A stretch of 64,000 nt of DNA from Corbicula japonica (GCA_038501625.1 JAZAYU010000053.1:606501-670500), one strand, 5' to 3'; positions 24,079 to 37,637 are shown, counted from the first letter of the stretch. Notes: generated by a model from the letters alone, not told the origin. Made by a program: numbers and translations.

Positions 24079-26030
24079 TTCTATGCAAACAAAAACAGAT
24101 TTTAAAATTTACTATTTCTAACACAGGGATTCCATATGACCGGTGAGATGACCATTTCGACTCTTGAAATATTTCCAGAAAGCCTCATTTTGACCCCTCA
24201 ATTTAAGCTGAAGGGTCATTTTCCCATCAGCTAGGGGTATTCTGCTATTTATTCATTATTGGCTGAATTCCCTAAATAATGATTAACAGACTTCTTGAAA
24301 GTTGCCAGAACATCAGACCTGTTCAGCAAAATTTGGGCCAGCCCGAAGTGATTTCTTATGTTACCTGACCGAGTGTCAAACAAAAATTTGAACTGCTTAT
24401 TTCTATTTTAAAATCGACAATAAGTAAAACAGAGGTGATGATGATATTGTGTTCATTTTTGTTACACTTTCAGTTTGTAAACTGATTTGTGATTGGTTGC
24501 CTGGTTTTATCAATCATCCAATCGTGAACTCCGCAACAAAATGCAACAGCGATATGAAAGAAAATGGTGATTTGGCTGTTTCATGAGTTTGCAGAGGATC
24601 TTTTCATTCAAACTGATGACATTTAATGATTTATTGAACCACAGAGTAAATATCCGTGTGAAGGCCATTCCAGGTTTTATTTTGCTGAAATTTAAAATAG
24701 CTTTGTTGCTGGGGTTGATTTTCATCTTACGGAAGCAATGGCATGGTAGTCTAACAAAGATTCATGGATATCCTAAAAAAAGAATTTCTTTCAAAGATTG
24801 GCTATGATCAGCAGCCAAAGTCAGTTATATTTTATAAACCGGAAGAAGTGTAATACTCGATTGTTAATCCTGATTGTAATTCTGTATCACAAAATTTATG
24901 ACCTAAGCAAAAACTTGTAAAAACAAGATAATGAGATATCAAATTCTGATGTTTAATGTAACCACTTAGGTGCCAAGATTTTGCAGACTTATTTTCAATA
25001 TTTGACAGGGGAGCATGCCCCCCTGAAACCCCCAAGAAAACTTGTTCCTCTGGTGCTTGTTACTTAGGCCTCCTCAACCAATCCTATAAATGACAACCCT
25101 GTAATCACTCTTTGTTTGAAGCTGTTCTTCTGGAAATGAATGAGGATATCTGAATGCGTTTCTTTACATATTTGTCATCATGACAATTCGTACAACCGCT
25201 GGTTCCTCTAAAAATTTTCCCATTGCGTACCTTTCAGTTTTGCTTATTTGATGCATAACTGGGTTTTTTTACAGACTGAGGAAGGGGCCCATGCCCTTTA
25301 ATTTTGGGACAAATTAGCAATTTTCTCTCTTAAGGGGAATGAAAAAACTTATGTGAAGTTTCTTTTTGAGGTAAACTGCGTGATTTTAATGAAATTTTCT
25401 GAGGGGATGGCACCTATAAACGACCCTGCTATAGAATAAAAAAAAAAGCCCTGCGTAACATGTTTCGGTCAGACAGATTTTTACATTCTTGTTTGACATT
25501 TTTTTAACTTTCAGGAAGTCTGAAAACTGAGAGATTATTCTAACATTGAATTTAATTTACCATTTCTTGATATTTCTTTTCATCAAATCTTCAATATTTA
25601 TCTCTTGTGCTAACAGTTTATTTCAATTTCATGTTTGTATATTATCTTAACAAGTGACTCATAGTTTGAACCGTGAATCGTTACTCCTGAATCGTGGATC
25701 TGATCTCCACTAGCTTGACGATCCACAGTCCTTACTCACACCTCTTCACAGTTAGCAGTCATCAAGGAACAATAAACCGACTTTAACCTTATTTTGGCCA
25801 TCATAACAGTCGAGATGATTTGTTCTTAATTAGTTGATTAATGACTGTCTTCTCTGTATTCAATAGACGCTCAATCAATATTGTAACCAACGTCTCATAC
25901 ACAGCAGACACTCATTAAATTTTGTAACGGATGATCTTTTACTGCAGACGCTTGACAATATCAGAGAAACAATTGAAATTGTTGAGAAAGTTACCTTATT
26001 TTGCAGGTTTAATGACCTTGTTTATTTATT
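24079..26030. other. Intergenic / Aurora upstream region, no gene seen
   Basis: It should hold the Aurora 5' UTR exon and promoter, which I could not locate. Open frames near 24510-24807 and 24832-25035 are short and unrecognised. A run near 24955-25045 with 'gggggcatgctccc'-type words looks repetitive. Confidence 0.4.
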
Positions 26031-26039
26031 TTATTTTTA

Positions 26040-26530
26040 AGCATCCCTGCAAGAATTAATACCAAGTTTCAAGTTTATTGGCATATCGGCAAAAATCATG
26101 CCTTTGGCCATTTACAATAGAACATATGGCAAAGACACATACACATTTACATTCAACAAATAATGACATACACAATTTCATGTATACAACATACATACAT
26201 ACATACATACTTCTTTAGGAAACAGTCAACATAGCAAGGTTATCAGTGCGAAGAGAGTTAGCATCCCTAATAAATTTGCAAATTTTTAGAATTGTACACT
26301 TGTTTTTTTGATGACATAAGATGTTTATATTTCTCTAATGTGGGCCACGCAGTGGCACCAAAATACTTTCTTCTAATGTCAGAATATTTTGTACAACATA
26401 ACAAAAAGTGATATTTCATTTCTATAGTATTTTGATTGCACATACTGGCAGAATAAGAGCGTCCTGCATATGTCAGAAGATATTGTGGCATCCCATTCCC
26501 ATTCAAAGAGTTATTATTCGAAAATGTGTT
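26040..26530 (-). mobile_element. LINE (non-LTR retrotransposon) 3' fragment
   Basis: On the minus strand an open frame (26506-26267) reads C-N-Q-N-x-x-E-x-x-Y-HFLLCC-x-KYSDIRRKYF. This fits the cysteine/histidine tail that follows the reverse transcriptase in many LINE ORF2 proteins. Downstream lies an A+T-rich 3' region ending near a TTGAAACTTGGTATTAATTC word. The catalytic domain is absent, so this is a 5'-truncated relic. Confidence 0.55.
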
Positions 26531-29500
26531 AAGAAATCATTGTGTTCTCACAGCATTTCTCTTATTCAGGGAGTGATGTTCTCTTGACCAATTTTCAGTT
26601 TTTAATTCAAGATTGTGAACATGTTCTGGAACTGACTGAATGCCAAAACTGATTGTCTGTACCAAATGTTTTTTTCTCATATACACTTTATATAACTAGA
26701 TATTATGTCTTGGGTCGAAATGTCACAAAGATGTGGGTTACTCCAAATATTTAGAGGAACACAAGTCATGCTTCTTTAACCTTTAACATTTTATATTTTT
26801 CATTTATTGGCAAGCGTTACCTTTAAACGTGATGCATCAAAAACGTGTCGCATATTTAGTTTTAACAAAAAGTTCACAGAGTCATTATCTCAGCTTTAAA
26901 TGATTAGACACTGAAAATATATCACAAAATTCACCTTTAAGCATCAAATCATCGGTAAACATGAATTAAATCCGGTAAGAAATTATATTCAAGTACTGTG
27001 TATGCAGAACTTTCACTTGACATATTGCCGATTGACAGTTGCGTAAACATTTCGTAGACGAAAATAATATTTTCAATAGTCAGGTTATGTCCATTAAACA
27101 GTAAGAAAAACAATCAAATATTGTAATTTAGCTTTAATTATTAAGAAAATATATATTTCTGTCCGATTTTTAATGGGTAAGTATGATTTATATTATAAAA
27201 AACACATATTTATCTATAATTCGTCTAATTGGTACTGTATAACATGAGGCGGTTGCGTGATTTGCATGAGCCAATCAGAATCGAGCAATGTCTACACAGC
27301 TGAGCGCTGCATAGACAAAAACACTGTGGTGGAAATTAAAATGAATTATCGCACAGGGCACTCATTTGGCTGTTTTTAGGGCCGAATATGGGCCCCATAA
27401 CCCTGTCAAAATAGTATGTGTTTTCCCCTATTTCAGAAAAAAATTCCCCTAAAAAATCTTTAAAAAAAAAATGAAAAAATTTATAAAAAAGTAACTAAAT
27501 TGTTTTATTTGTAAGTCTATTGTCACAAAATATGCTTGCTATTATAAGCAGAGATAGAAAACAGTGTTACGAGTGTGTGACCCTTTAAATTCAGAACGTG
27601 CAAATTACTTAAAATTCCCATTTTTGTCTTAAAATGACGTAAAATTCCCCTTCATGCGGGTATGGGTACCTGTCCCCAAAAGTTGTCTAGTGCCCTGTCG
27701 CAGTTTATAACTAAAAAATGTAAGTAATTTTTATGTCTGGAGCAAGAATAAGAGTAATATTAATAAAATATTGCTACCTTTAGGCAGGTCATGTTTTAAA
27801 ATTGCAGATAACTAAGATAATTGTCCCGACTGAAAATCGGTTGGAACATGCGACGGGAAAACTGTGTTCGGCGATATGACGTCGTAATTGCCATAAAATA
27901 AAAAAGTGATAAATAAGCATATACGACGTCATATTTATAGGACTAGGATGTGGGTTTGAAATGACCTCTCAGTGCTGTAACCTCTTGGGATCGAAATGTC
28001 CTGTAAGTTATCTTGGGGTTGAAATGTGCTGCTCCCCTAGCAGCTGCCGATCAAACAGCTTTAAATGAGTATATATATATCATTGTTTAACACATTCCCA
28101 TTCACAAATATAACAAAACAAAACTTCATTCTCATATAAAACTAAATAAAAAGGTTCGGTAACAAACAATATCAACACTAGGCTAGAACAGACATGTTTA
28201 GTTTCGTGAATTTCAGTCATTAATGGGCAAACCTTAATTTTTTTCCAGTAATTGTCTTCTCTAGATTTTGTCCACTACTCGCAGATGTAAAAGTTTATAT
28301 AATTTTCGTAATTTCTTTCTTTGAGACAAAACGTTTCCAACAAAATGTGATTTTTTGTCGCTTCTTTAGGTGTTTTGAAATTTTGTCTCGCAAACCGCGA
28401 TTGGATAAAAATTGGCGGGTACAAGTTTGTTATCAAAGGTATAAAAACTACTTTCATACCGTTCTTAAACTAGAGGACTGGTTCACTGCCTTTGAACTTG
28501 CAGTCTTCAAAAGTAGAGGTCTAACATTTATTTTCTTCAACGGACCCAGTTTTATATAAACTTTATATAACTTCTTTAACTTAACGTAAGATAAAATTAT
28601 TTATTTATAGCAATTGCTGAATTGCAAGTTCCATTTAAGGAGATTAAAATGAGACTAAACGTGTCGACTGAATTATTTCTACAATCTTTTTGAACTTTTT
28701 CAATATATTTTTTCTTATTAATTTAAACTAATGCCATTTTGTCTTTTAGAACTAAGATATTTGTCTACTAAACTATATTTGCACGAATGTTATTCGTGGC
28801 AAAACTGACGTAAGAGCAGGACAGCGCTAGCGAGGGAAACCTCACCATGACTTGTTAACCTTCAGTCGGCAGAACTTGTGTTATTTGTTATGTTACCTGA
28901 CTATATAAATGCAATTTACATGACTTGATTACTTGACTTGAATTGCCTTGTTACAGTCAACGTATTGATAGTTTGTTTGTTTCATAATAAATTGAAAAGG
29001 AACACATAGTATTAGAACCATGATCCCTGACAAATTAAAAAAAAAAACATGAATAAGTTTAATCCGTCGCCGACCTCTGTGGTATCAACATTAGCAAGCA
29101 ATCAATAATAACTTGATAATACACGATCAAGGACAGTATGTAAATGCTACTTTTTCTAAACATGGAAACATTGATAACCTTTTTTTTCTGCAAACCTTTT
29201 ATCGAACTACATTTTGCCGTTAGAGAGATTTATATTTGTTGATTTTTTTAATTGATAAAAGTGCAAAAGGGACCGTGCACGACCCTTCAACATGTCAGTG
29301 TATAGTGTATGCTAATTGATGATACCATTTCTTAGTTATTGATGTCAATACATCGCTTCAAAAGCAGGCATTTAATATAAAATTATCCGCGAAATTGTGC
29401 ACCGAAATGCGGTTGACGATGACTATAGAGTCAGAAAAGCAAGAAATTAAAAAAAAAAAACAGTTTCAGAACATTTCTGGTAAACATAGGATAGGTTTTT

Positions 29501-30402
29501 TGTACGTTAGGCATCCTAACCTTCCGCTACAATGAGATAATTTTAATCAGAAAATAGGAAATAGACGTGCTTAAATGTGTTGATAATCGCATTGCCGTTG
29601 GGTCCGAACCTAGGTAACACGGAACGCAAATTTTGCACCTAGGGGGCAGCCAGGAACATCGCCGTGTAGTTACTGTAAGTACTTACAAAGACCACCGTGT
29701 ATTTAGTTTTAAAGACACACAAAGGCAAAAAGCAAGCCTCTGAACGATATATTTACACAAGTATATAGGCATTAAGTAAATATATGTCTACTTTATTTCT
29801 AAATAAACATCTAGATGAGTTATTATTTGCATGGAAACACAGGTCTCTTGGATGTATAAGCGTCTTAAATTTATATCTGTGCTGCAAAATCCACTAAAGA
29901 TTCTTTATCCATAAAGTTAAATAGAATGTAAATATTAGACCTTAACAAGATTTTTTTCTCCAGATATTTGAATAGCATTTTATTAAACTATCCTTCCATT
30001 TGACATAATCTCACAGCTACACACATATCGTCACCGCAGCGACAGTCTCCTGGCGGCGGTCACCGAGCTTAAGATGTCGTCTAGTAAAGTTGAATGTTCA
30101 AGCAATGTTCCAAGTGTTTCGTATCATTTCTGCTGTCCTTAATAAGATTTTGTGGCAAATTTATCAAAAGGCCGACCGATACACGGATCAACTATTAAAC
30201 ACAATATGTCACGAAAGACCTAACCACTGTTTCTTACTTAGTCTAAATGGTCACTTGGTATTATCAGGCGCCGCGTGACAAGCTGATGGTTTCTCCAAGC
30301 AAGCAATGAACAAATGAGTTTAATTAAAGCACTTCAGAGACATTTCGTCGGTAATTCAATTTTTCATAGTATCAACACGTCTTCCATTTAGCTTTAATTG
30401 TT
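26531..30402. other. Intergenic, no gene seen
   Basis: A+T-rich sequence containing the MITE at 27354-27697. Short frames at 28275-28559 and 30090-30278 have no recognisable similarity. Nothing else was supported. Confidence 0.45.
27354..27697. mobile_element. hAT-like MITE with TCGCA target duplication
   Basis: It starts CAGGGCACT and ends AGTGCCCTG, flanked by TCGCA at 27349-27353 and 27698-27702. The 344 bp interior is A+T-rich with an A-run and no coding frame. The first eight bases (CAGGGCAC) and the 5 bp duplication match the larger element at 4313-5738. Confidence 0.8.
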
Positions 30403-33213
30403 TTATTTGTTTTGGAAACTGTCTGTAAGAATATCGAAATCATCTTCCGGAAATTCCTTTTTGAGCCTCCTTCTGGCGTTGGCAAACCACGTGGATACTT
30501 GGGTCAGTGTCATGCGTGACAAAATGGCGAGCATGACTTTCTCTGGTTTATTCGGATAGGGATTCTTCTTGTGCTGTACCAGCCAAAGCTTTAATGCTCC
30601 GGTGTTGTCTTTTACTACGGGCTTCCTTCTGATATGGTGGACATGGTCAGAATTCGGGTACAAAATTCTGAAAGTAAAATGTTCAAAATTTTGTTCTTTC
30701 CGTGTTTATGCTGCTCATTTTCCGTTTTATACGGTTTTTTTCACAGTAATAAAATACATGTCTTGTTGTGGAAGCTCGTCCACAAGTAGGCGGCAGCGAG
30801 GACAATGGTTCGGATTCCTGACTTTATTGTAAATAATAACAGAATTTATCGCAAACCAAGTTTGTTTGAACGTTTGGAGGAATCAGAAGCTGACATAACT
30901 CGAATAATGTTATTTAAACGAACCTATAAACATGGGGAAATGTAAATACTCACTGAAGATGTGGACTAAACTGCGGGTGTCTGTGGCGTATGTCTTCTTG
31001 TATATACCACTGCGGAACTCGACCGTCTGGCATTAAGACAGGTGCCTCCTGAAACATAAGTACAGATACACTAGTCACTTATCTGTTTTTTAAATCTATT
31101 TTGATTTTCATTGTTATTAATTGTTGTCTTGGTTGGAAAATCAGTTGATGCATGCATGTTTTGATCGCATTGACCGCTTGCGGACAAGAGGAGCCATCAA
31201 GACACCCATCGATTTCAAAATGTTTTTATAGGGCATTTGACCATTTGATTTTCTGTGGACCAGAGGACTGGGTCGATAATTTACTACGTTCATCGGCCAT
31301 AAACAATTTTGAGTTGTTTAACGTGTGCGAAGCTGCAATGTCTAGAACTGCCATTGTAAAGATCTACATGTAACAACATTTTATGAAAGAATGTAACTTA
31401 ATAAATACACACACAAATACGGCGTTGGTAAACATTGAAAATCACTGAAGTTGCTCACTATAAGGGCTTTGTTGAAATGGCATTGTTGAGCCTTATTTTT
31501 CACGCAAACGAATTAGTCGCACATTTGATGAATTCGTTGGAATTATTTTAACCTAAATAAATGAATAACCATAGATCGCATAGTTTTGAAAATTGTATCA
31601 TCTATATTTGAAAGTTCTAATATTCTTATCAATTTATCGCAACAGATCAATAACACTACATGTAAACATTTGTATATAATTTACACTTTAACAAGAACTC
31701 CAACAATACATTTATCCGCGTGATTTTATTTCTGTTATACCATTTTTCTGTTCTGATCTGTTTCAACCGAAAGTCAAACATTTTATTTCATTTTTCAGCT
31801 TGTTTCTAGCATGTGAATTCCACTTTGTTCCACTAGATGGTACAGTAGGGTTACAAAACGCATTTTTTTTTACAAAATTTAAGAATAAAAACAGTACGAA
31901 TTTTCTTATATAACATAATGGTGCTTAGTTACTTCTTGACAAGTGAAGACCCTGTTTAAACTGCATCTATGCTGTTTTCTAGATGAATTAAGAATGCTTC
32001 AGGGCTTCATTCGTTACTTAAAAAAGAACCAATGTGAGCATTGTCTAAAACCATACGGATACGCCACTACAGATAAATATGATCAATTTATAACGCAAAC
32101 ACAACCATAGCACCGGCCTGACTGTCATTTTTTCGCCGACAGTTTGTTTCAGACGGAATTAATTACTGACTTTGTTAAGCTTTAGATTGATAGTGCTACC
32201 ATCCTGCAAATTTTGTGATGTGAGCTTGACAAAAAGCAGGGCTTTTGCATAAATAGCTCTGCCGGTAGTATTTTCTATTTAGTTGTTTGGGAAGAATCTT
32301 AATTATATCTGTGAGTTGTAAACAATTTCATTTCGGACAGCAATAAAGCATATGTAAAATTCGTGAGTGACACAATGTCTATCTAACTTAAAATGTGTAT
32401 TTACAATACAGTCTTTTGACTGTACAATATCAATTTGAAACTGTCATTTATACGGTCTTAGTATTTTGAAACTGTGCTATCTGTCTAGATCGTACTATGA
32501 ATATATTTAAAACTAATCAAAGGCGATTGTGATTCATAAACAGTGAAAGGCACCGATTAAGTGGTTAATAATGTTTGATATGATGTTGTGTTGTTTATAA
32601 ATCATTCAGCAAATAATGTGTTGTTCAGTTGTTCACAGAGTCTGACAAAACACAACATTTTTTATCACGAGTTTCAATGTGGCAACATTCTAACAGCAAC
32701 AGAGACGGAAGATAGTTGCGCTATGGATTCATGTACAGACTCAGTCGAAATGTTCGTGGAAAAAAATGTTGCCTCGGCGGGCTCTGGAACCATTGACTTC
32801 TGAACAACATAAATGCTAAACAAAGATAATACACTCGCTTTAACACTGGAAGCGCTTAGCATTGCATATGTTATATGTGCGCTATATTCAGCCTGCTCAT
32901 CTAACTAGGGTCTACATTGTTTTATATTCAGTTAATACATTTATATTATAAATTTCTTACAATATCCGTACATATACTGGCTCAAATTAACAGAGAGCTT
33001 AGCCCTTTAAATAAATAATACATACATGCAGTGATTTATGTTTGACATTTTCTATTTAAAAAAATAAAACAAAAATAATAAATATTACGAACAGTTTACC
33101 ATGGCAGCTGTAATGGTCTGTAGAAATCGTTTATCCTCCGTTATATGTCTGGACCACGACTCGTGCGGCAGAGCACAAAGCCTGATGCGGTTAGCTGAAA
33201 AATCACTCTCCAT
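30403..33213 (-). CDS. Divergent TALE homeobox gene, Iroquois-type
   Basis: Predicted minus-strand exons are 33213-33100 (38 residues, from ATG), 31048-30954 and 30667-30403, with matching phase at each junction (about 157 residues). A possible extra phase-0 cassette at 32799-32695 would add 35 residues (weak GTTAGA donor). The C-terminal exon carries a TALE homeodomain: [34 protein letters not shown], then [20 protein letters not shown], which is the Iroquois recognition-helix signature with the three-residue loop extension. Such proteins bind DNA in the nucleus. The protein is much shorter than IRX proteins, ends about 18 residues after the homeodomain and has no Iro box. It could be a spiralian-specific TALE paralogue rather than a true IRX orthologue. 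The homeodomain is certain; the first exon is less so. It is divergently placed 1.2 kb from the next gene. Confidence 0.75.
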
Positions 33214-34386
33214 TTTCAATACCACCAGAGTTTATAATGAAAGCAGTAAAGTGATCGGCTTGGTTTTTAAATGGTCTCAGATGCAATAGCAGCTTTTATT
33301 TCAATTACCTAATGATATTCAACGTAAAGACGATGTCACACGTATGGTGACGGATGAGTACACCCTGTAGAGATGCTGGGGACAAATGAATACATCCTAA
33401 CAATCAAAGCCTATAACACTGCTGGAAACTACTACCAATGTTTATTTTATGGAAATTTCGCAGCAGCCATATTGCCCCGAAAATATGATAATATTTCAAT
33501 TCCATTATTACATCAACAGTGGGTTTTAATAAATGAAAACTCGCAAGTATGAGCTGTATCAAGCTGTGAGAAGTGTGCGCATATTGCGGAAAGCGCAATT
33601 CCAAATATTAAAATACACGCTCGGATGACACAATAAAACAAACATAAGTGTTCCGTTCGCCTTTGCGTTGATGTTTGCTGTCATTTACAACATATGCAAA
33701 CATCACAATGTACTTGACCGACATTATAGACATCCAGACAGACAACCGCACGGTCGACCTACTGGAATAAACTTCTGTGAGGAATATAAGAAAGCCTTTG
33801 ATTTATCAGATTTTACCCTCGTTTGCTCATGGTTTAAAGCTAGCGGTCAAACCTATTTATTACTCATGGATCGTGTACAGTTAAACATGTAGCACCTATT
33901 TCCTTCAGAAAAGCTGAAACATGCTGAATCTGCTTATGAAGTTATGTTTGTTTTGTGGAGAGAGAACAACAACTCTAGAGACAAATATTATAATAATATA
34001 ATTGAACAGCTGTTTAAATTTAAATCCCAGTACTTGTAGGAATGAGGAACATAAAGTTCGACCCATCTGTTATCATTTAATAAAGTTACTGATTGAACGT
34101 GAGATTAGAGCTGACGCACTTTCGTTTTACACAATTTTAAAGAATTTGTTTGTATTTTCCTGGCCCTCCCATGCAACGGTTGTAACATGAAAAACTCTTT
34201 ATAAACATGTTACATTAAACTCTCTTGATGAATTTATTTGTAGTGAATAGTATTGATTTAAATGTATATTACTACAACGATATAGGAACTTACGCGTGGA
34301 TTTCCAGTTTGTACGCTTTTAAAAATAGTAACATCCTGGGAAAACCTAGAACCTAAATTAAGCCGTGAAAACGAAAGTTGAACAAA
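33214..34386. promoter_or_regulatory. Divergent intergenic region between the TALE gene and the 566-residue gene
   Basis: This 1.17 kb stretch separates two start codons on opposite strands, so it should hold both promoters. I see no clear TATA box at a convincing distance and no repeat. Open frames at 33404-33604, 33668-33892 and 34002-34190 are short and unrecognised. Confidence 0.35.
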
Positions 34387-36632
34387 ATGGCGAACGACTC
34401 GATAGTACTCCATAGAGCTATTGCTAAACTGGATGGAATGTTTAATGGGAAAATTGATAATCGTCCCAAAAATGTGGAGAAATTGAAAAATGTTCTTAGC
34501 AATGAAACAAAAGTGATTTATGTCAATCAGATGATGAATAATCTACTTACATTGGATAACGAAATACCTCTTAAAAGCAACGAGAGCATTTTCATGTCTG
34601 ACACGGAATTAGATGCTGTAATAATAGGAAGAACATGTGAAATCGCTAAACAGAGTGGTCGTGAGGTATTTTTACTTCCCTGCGACTCTGATTTGCACCG
34701 AGATGTAAAGACGAAACTAAAGGTAAATTAAACCGAGCGTGCGTGTGTGCGCGCGCGTGTACAAGTGTGTCCTACTTTTCTTTTTTATTCACCCTCGCTT
34801 TCTCGATCCCCTGAATTCCTCCGCGTGCTATTCATATATAATTTCTTTATTTCTAGGTGTTATCCAATGATTATAATGGTTAAGTGCTTAAAGTGACCTA
34901 ATTGCTACCTGGGTGTGAAACCAGTTTCGAGTCTGTTTGAATGAATTGTGAAAAATCACAGTAGAATCTCACTCTGGTAGTATCGAACCGGCGACCTCCG
35001 GATCAGGAGCCCTATGCTCTAATCCCCTGAATGCTTTCCGCCAGTATTGCAGCTCTTTATCCGCGATAATCGTACTGGCCGATGGTGGTTGAAGGCCAGT
35101 GAATGGAGGTTCCGTCTGTACATGAACGTCAAAGTTGGCGGTGCTTGAAAGTGTTATCGGTCACTGATTACTGATATAACGTTAAAATATATCAGGCCAT
35201 CGCTGTCAATGCAATTTGAATACCGTTGAATGATAATCATAACAATACATGTCTTTCTCATTCCTAGGAATGGTACAACCAACGTCCTCAAGCAATAGAC
35301 CCTGCAGATCCTGTCCGGGATATCGCCGGCATCTGTACCATCGACACCACTATCGACGGTGAGAGAGTGGTCCGAGCACTGGAAAAGCTTCATATCATAC
35401 ACCCCTGGTTGGACCAGGTCAGTTACAAGCTACCAGAAACGGACGCGTTTGAAGCCTTGCAAGAGGCATGGAACTCGTGGCAGGAGAAAGTTAGAAACGA
35501 TCTCAGAGAAGTGTCTGCGCGCACGTACGAAATATTTGCAGGTCTAATCAAAATGGCCAACGATAAGATACAGAACGCGAAGATCAAAGAACTAGAAGAC
35601 TACTGCGAGGAAATGTATGTCAGCGAGTACCCAAAGTACCGGAAGGTAAATTCAAACAGGACATACAAAATGGAAATAAGCGAAGATAAACATAATGACG
35701 ATGTTCAAGTTGGTCTCAAAGAAAAAGATAAGAAATCTGAAATGTTTAACACACCTATGCATCTCTGGTCTGTATCCATGGAACCCGTAGTCGTGTTTGT
35801 GCTGTTACGTTTAAATGCTTTGGAGAAAAAGCCAGAATCTAGACATGATTTGATAAACTTCATTAGAAGTATTGGAAATATAACATACTTGATATCTCCA
35901 AAACAGCTGCTGTCAGAAATGCCCGCTGCAGAAATGGCGATGTATGGTGAAGAAGTTACCCTCAACATACGTTTAGGATGTACTGCGTCATCGAAATCAT
36001 TTTCATTAAGGGACACACACAAACTCGCATCTATTTTGACTTTTCCTGGGAAAAACAAGAAAGCTCACGGACAGTCATTTCATCGCTTTCGAGGTTCCTA
36101 TGACAGAATGGACACCTCTACAGATCAAACGAAAGCAACCTTACACAGCTTCCAGGAATACATACTTAAACAGGTAAAGCAGTTATCACAGCGCACCGGA
36201 TCAGTTCTGTTGTATGGAGACGATGAGGCAAACTCCCGATGTCGTGATAACGTTATGAACTATTTTAGGTCCTTGTCGGAGAAAAGCGGTGTCACGGAAG
36301 AGGAATTCACGCGCCAGATTATTATGAGAAGCTACGAGCATACCACCTTTCCTGCAGAGAAATTGTTGAATATGTTGAAAGAAGCCAAATATTTGTATGT
36401 GAGTGACTCCGATCAGTCTATTGTGTATACGCAAGGTTTCAGGAAACCAAAGCCCGTGGATTCGAACGAAGCTGAAAGGAAGTACATGACGGAGTGGGAG
36501 CGGTTTTACCGACCCCGCAGTAAGCCGACTGAGCAAGAAAATCTGGGATTTTCTGCGCTATCGATTAGAAAACGGAAATCAGATTCGCCTTACTTATTTC
36601 AGTACAAGAGACAGAGAGTTATTGATATTTAA
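34387..36632 (+). CDS. Unrecognised protein of 566 residues (two exons)
   Basis: Exon 1 is 34387-34722, starting at ATG in the context ACAAAATGGCG and ending at AAAG|GTAAAT. Exon 2 is 35268-36632, after TTCCTAG. The junction is phase 0. I do not recognise the family and assign no function. What can be seen: no signal peptide or membrane segment; a charged, mostly helical composition; a Trp-containing helical stretch (about 167-190, WNSWQEKVRNDLREVSARTY); a Lys/Glu/Asp-rich linker around 240-270; a more hydrophobic block (MHLWSVSMEPVVVFVLLRLN); and a C-terminus with two basic clusters (RKRK and KRQR, 11 residues apart) that could be a bipartite nuclear signal. Exon 2 is one long uninterrupted frame with normal codon use and no repeats, which supports a real gene. 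The intron carries a tRNA-like fragment. Confidence 0.75.
34977..35023 (-). repeat. tRNA-like (SINE) fragment
   Basis: On the minus strand it reads TTAGAGCATAGGGCTCCTG, then ATCCGGAGGTCGCC, then GGTTCGATAC, which matches a Pol III B box. Without a proper acceptor stem or full D arm it is not a tRNA gene. A tRNA-derived SINE remnant fits. It lies in the intron of the 34387-36632 gene. Confidence 0.4.
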
Positions 36633-37637
36633 TATGCGTATTTGTTTCTATGTACTGGTGCCTCGAGGAAACCAAAATCACCCTCAATAACACTGCCATA
36701 TACTGATAGAGCGTTTGGGACGAATATACATTTTTATTACATTTTATAATGATTTGAAGAAAACATGAGTGTATTTTATATTAAGTGCTGTTATTCGTTT
36801 AAACATTTTTCTTAGAAATGTTACTTATTTGATAAGTGTGAGACTTTACCAACAGGAATGAAAGATAAGTTGCATAAACTTGTATAATCTAGAACCTGCA
36901 CGAAGCACCTTTGAGTTGTTGCAATTCATAAAGCACACGGGCAGATTTTCTGAAGTTGTTGGTATTTTGTGCTGTCTTGTTGTTAATTGTCTAACCAGAG
37001 TGGTTACACTTTCAGTAATCAACCCATCTCTTAAAACACAAATACAACTGATTTAAATGTTAACCTAATTACATATGTTTTATTCGGGATGCCTACAACT
37101 TCAAGATGTTGTTGTCATATGATGATATGTTAAACTTTATGATTATAAATGAAGTACGGTGAATGTTTACAAGCCTAGACACCATCAGTGTCTGCGGTTT
37201 TCAATTTAGTTACGCAAGTATCCCATAACAATGATTTAGTAAGCGTTTACAAGTTTATTATGCTTCATTTATGTTCAAGCGTGTTTAAAATGCCCTATTT
37301 TTCATAGATAAAAGATAATACATGATGATACACTAACAAATTATACCAATGTTACTTTTACAGTGGCTCAAACGTCCGCATTTAATGAAAAATTAATTCC
37401 CGGTCGGCTTAGGACTAATCATTGTGTTCACTTATGTCGGATTATCACTAAATGAACATTATCGCATGATATTAAGCTTATTTATTTAGTGCAGATAACA
37501 AGACGATATGACAGTGGTATAGATGCTGTAATGACGACCTTAATTCATGTAATTTAGAACGGGAAGTTGATTCAATACACTGACTATCGATTCGTTGTTG
37601 TCGATGTTTCCATTAGTTCACGGATCTTGTTGCAATA
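36633..37637. other. Intergenic, nothing recognised
   Basis: A+T-rich spacer between the 566-residue gene and the first CPBP gene; no open frame or repeat could be supported. Confidence 0.4.

Noticed and set aside
34977..35023. A functional tRNA gene
   Set aside because: There is a B-box and part of an anticodon arm but no acceptor stem or complete D arm.
35640..35650. Donor-like GGAAG|GTAAAT inside exon 2 of the 566-residue gene
   Set aside because: The frame stays open for nearly 1 kb beyond it with even composition, so an intron there is unnecessary.
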